From: Chloroflexota bacterium
GTDB lineage: Bacteria > Chloroflexota > Dehalococcoidia > Bin125
Assembly: GCA_026705105.1 (NCBI GenBank)
Contig: JAPPBK010000245.1
Location: 1 to 6,909 of the forward strand
Length of the DNA stretch: 6,909 nt
Reading direction: 5' to 3'
The notes under the pieces are model-generated. The model did no database searches. It was given only the letters and a program-made list of their open reading frames with translations, and was not told the DNA's origin. Shown here one piece after another: positions 6,148 to 6,909 of the stretch; position 1 is the first letter of the stretch, and every line of letters starts with the position of its first letter. Made by a program: the position numbers and the translations under genes.

Positions 6148-6909
6148 TCAGTCCACGGCAACGGCCTGGACCGGCTCGCTCTCCTCGAACCCGTCGTCAC
6201 CCTCAACGGCGCTTTGGCGCATCATCCCGCCCGACTGGGCGGCGTCGGCGATCTGCGAGGTGAGCAGGCGCACGGCACGGATCGCATCGTCGTTCGACGG
6301 AATCGGGTAGTCGACCAGGTTGGGATCCGAGTTGGTGTCGCAGACGGCGATGATCGGGATCTTCAACCGCCGCGCCTCGGCGACGGCAATGTGCTCGCGC
6401 GGCACGTCAACCACGAACAGCGCCCCGGGCGTCTGGTTCATATCTCGCAGACCGCGCAGATAGCGGTGCAGCCGGGTGAGCTTGTCGCGCAGTTTCAGCG
6501 CTTCCTTCTTCGGCAGCAGGTCGAGCTGACCCGCTTCCTCGCGCCGCTCGAGCTCGATCATGTAGTCGACCCGCTTGCGGATCGTCGGGAAGTTGGTCAG
6601 TGTGCCGCCCAGCCAGCGGGTGACGACGTAGGGCATATTGGCGCGGTCGGCCTCGTTGCGGATCACGTCCTGGGCCTGCCGCTTGGTACCGACGAACAGG
6701 ATCTGCTGGCCGCTGGCCGAGAGCTCGCGCACGAACTCCGTTGCTTCTTCGAGCCGGGTGACGGTCTGGGCGAGGTCGAGGATGTGGACCCCGTTGCGCG
6801 CGCCGTAGATGTAGGGCGCCATTTTCGGATTCCAGCGTCCGGTTTGGTGACCGAAGTGAACACCGGCAAGTAGCATCGCCCGCGTGAGCGCGGAGGCAGC
6901 GTGGCATCG
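6148..6909 (-). CDS. rpsB: 30S ribosomal protein S2 (5' end off window)
   Basis: S2 is a late-assembling small-subunit protein that helps recruit S1 and mRNA in well-studied bacteria. The S2 N-terminal signature is present: AGVHFGHQTGRWNPKM, then YIYGARNGVHILDL. Further conserved blocks follow: FVGTKRQAQD, RWLGGTLTNF, PGALFVVDV, and near the end IAVCDTNSDPNLVDYPIPSNDDAIRA (written here as two joined blocks ending at the usual NDDA). The C terminus is a short acidic tail (EGDDGFEESEP). An ATG at 6876 would give 242 residues, but it aligns inside the conserved LLEAGVHFGHQ region, and the frame continues open for 11 more codons to the right edge. The true start is therefore probably outside. The gene heads the cluster and precedes tsf. 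Confidence 0.97.
   Translation of the reverse strand, partial: RCHAASALTRAMLLAGVHFGHQTGRWNPKMAPYIYGARNGVHILDLAQTVTRLEEATEFVRELSASGQQILFVGTKRQAQDVIRNEADRANMPYVVTRWLGGTLTNFPTIRKRVDYMIELERREEAGQLDLLPKKEALKLRDKLTRLHRYLRGLRDMNQTPGALFVVDVPREHIAVAEARRLKIPIIAVCDTNSDPNLVDYPIPSNDDAIRAVRLLTSQIADAAQSGGMMRQSAVEGDDGFEESEPVQAVAVD

Noticed and set aside
6087..6206. A 40-residue N-terminal extension of EF-Ts.
   Set aside because: It would overlap the end of rpsB, has Arg/Ser-rich sequence unlike EF-Ts, and the GTG at 6086 has a strong Shine-Dalgarno.
5947..6873. A 308-codon plus-strand frame.
   Set aside because: It is opposite tsf and rpsB, whose minus-strand proteins are unmistakable, and its translation resembles no known family.

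Overview
The window is one co-directional minus-strand cluster of eight genes with no gap longer than 63 bp. In transcription order (right to left) it holds rpsB (5' end cut by the right edge), tsf, pyrH, frr, uppS, cdsA, dxr and an rseP-type M50 protease gene (3' end cut by the left edge). This is a widely conserved bacterial order. It links translation (S2, EF-Ts, ribosome recycling), UMP phosphorylation, and envelope and isoprenoid supply (undecaprenyl-PP synthase, CDP-diacylglycerol synthase, DXP reductoisomerase, site-2 protease).

Several junctions are very tight: tsf/pyrH 1 nt apart, frr/uppS 2 nt apart, cdsA/dxr overlapping by 13 nt. This fits co-transcription and translational coupling. 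I see no internal promoter or convincing Rho-independent terminator. The long plus-strand ORFs are high-GC shadows of these genes.

The DNA is strongly GC-rich. EF-Ts is only 164 residues, PyrH has the one-residue-longer loop also seen in Bacillus PyrH, and the tsf, uppS and pyrH starts are GTG, GTG and TTG. Together with the gene order this suggests Chloroflexota or a related high-GC, short-EF-Ts lineage. That is an inference, not a firm placement.

Most genes are ordinary housekeeping types. The most unusual part is the partial M50 protease. It carries a PDZ-like domain inserted between the GGFV motif and the second membrane segment, a side expected to be cytoplasmic. After the usual extracytoplasmic PDZ it carries one clear and one degenerate LysM-like repeat. 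PyrH has histidines at the positions of E. coli Asp77 and Asp159. A GC-rich inverted repeat lies between uppS and cdsA.
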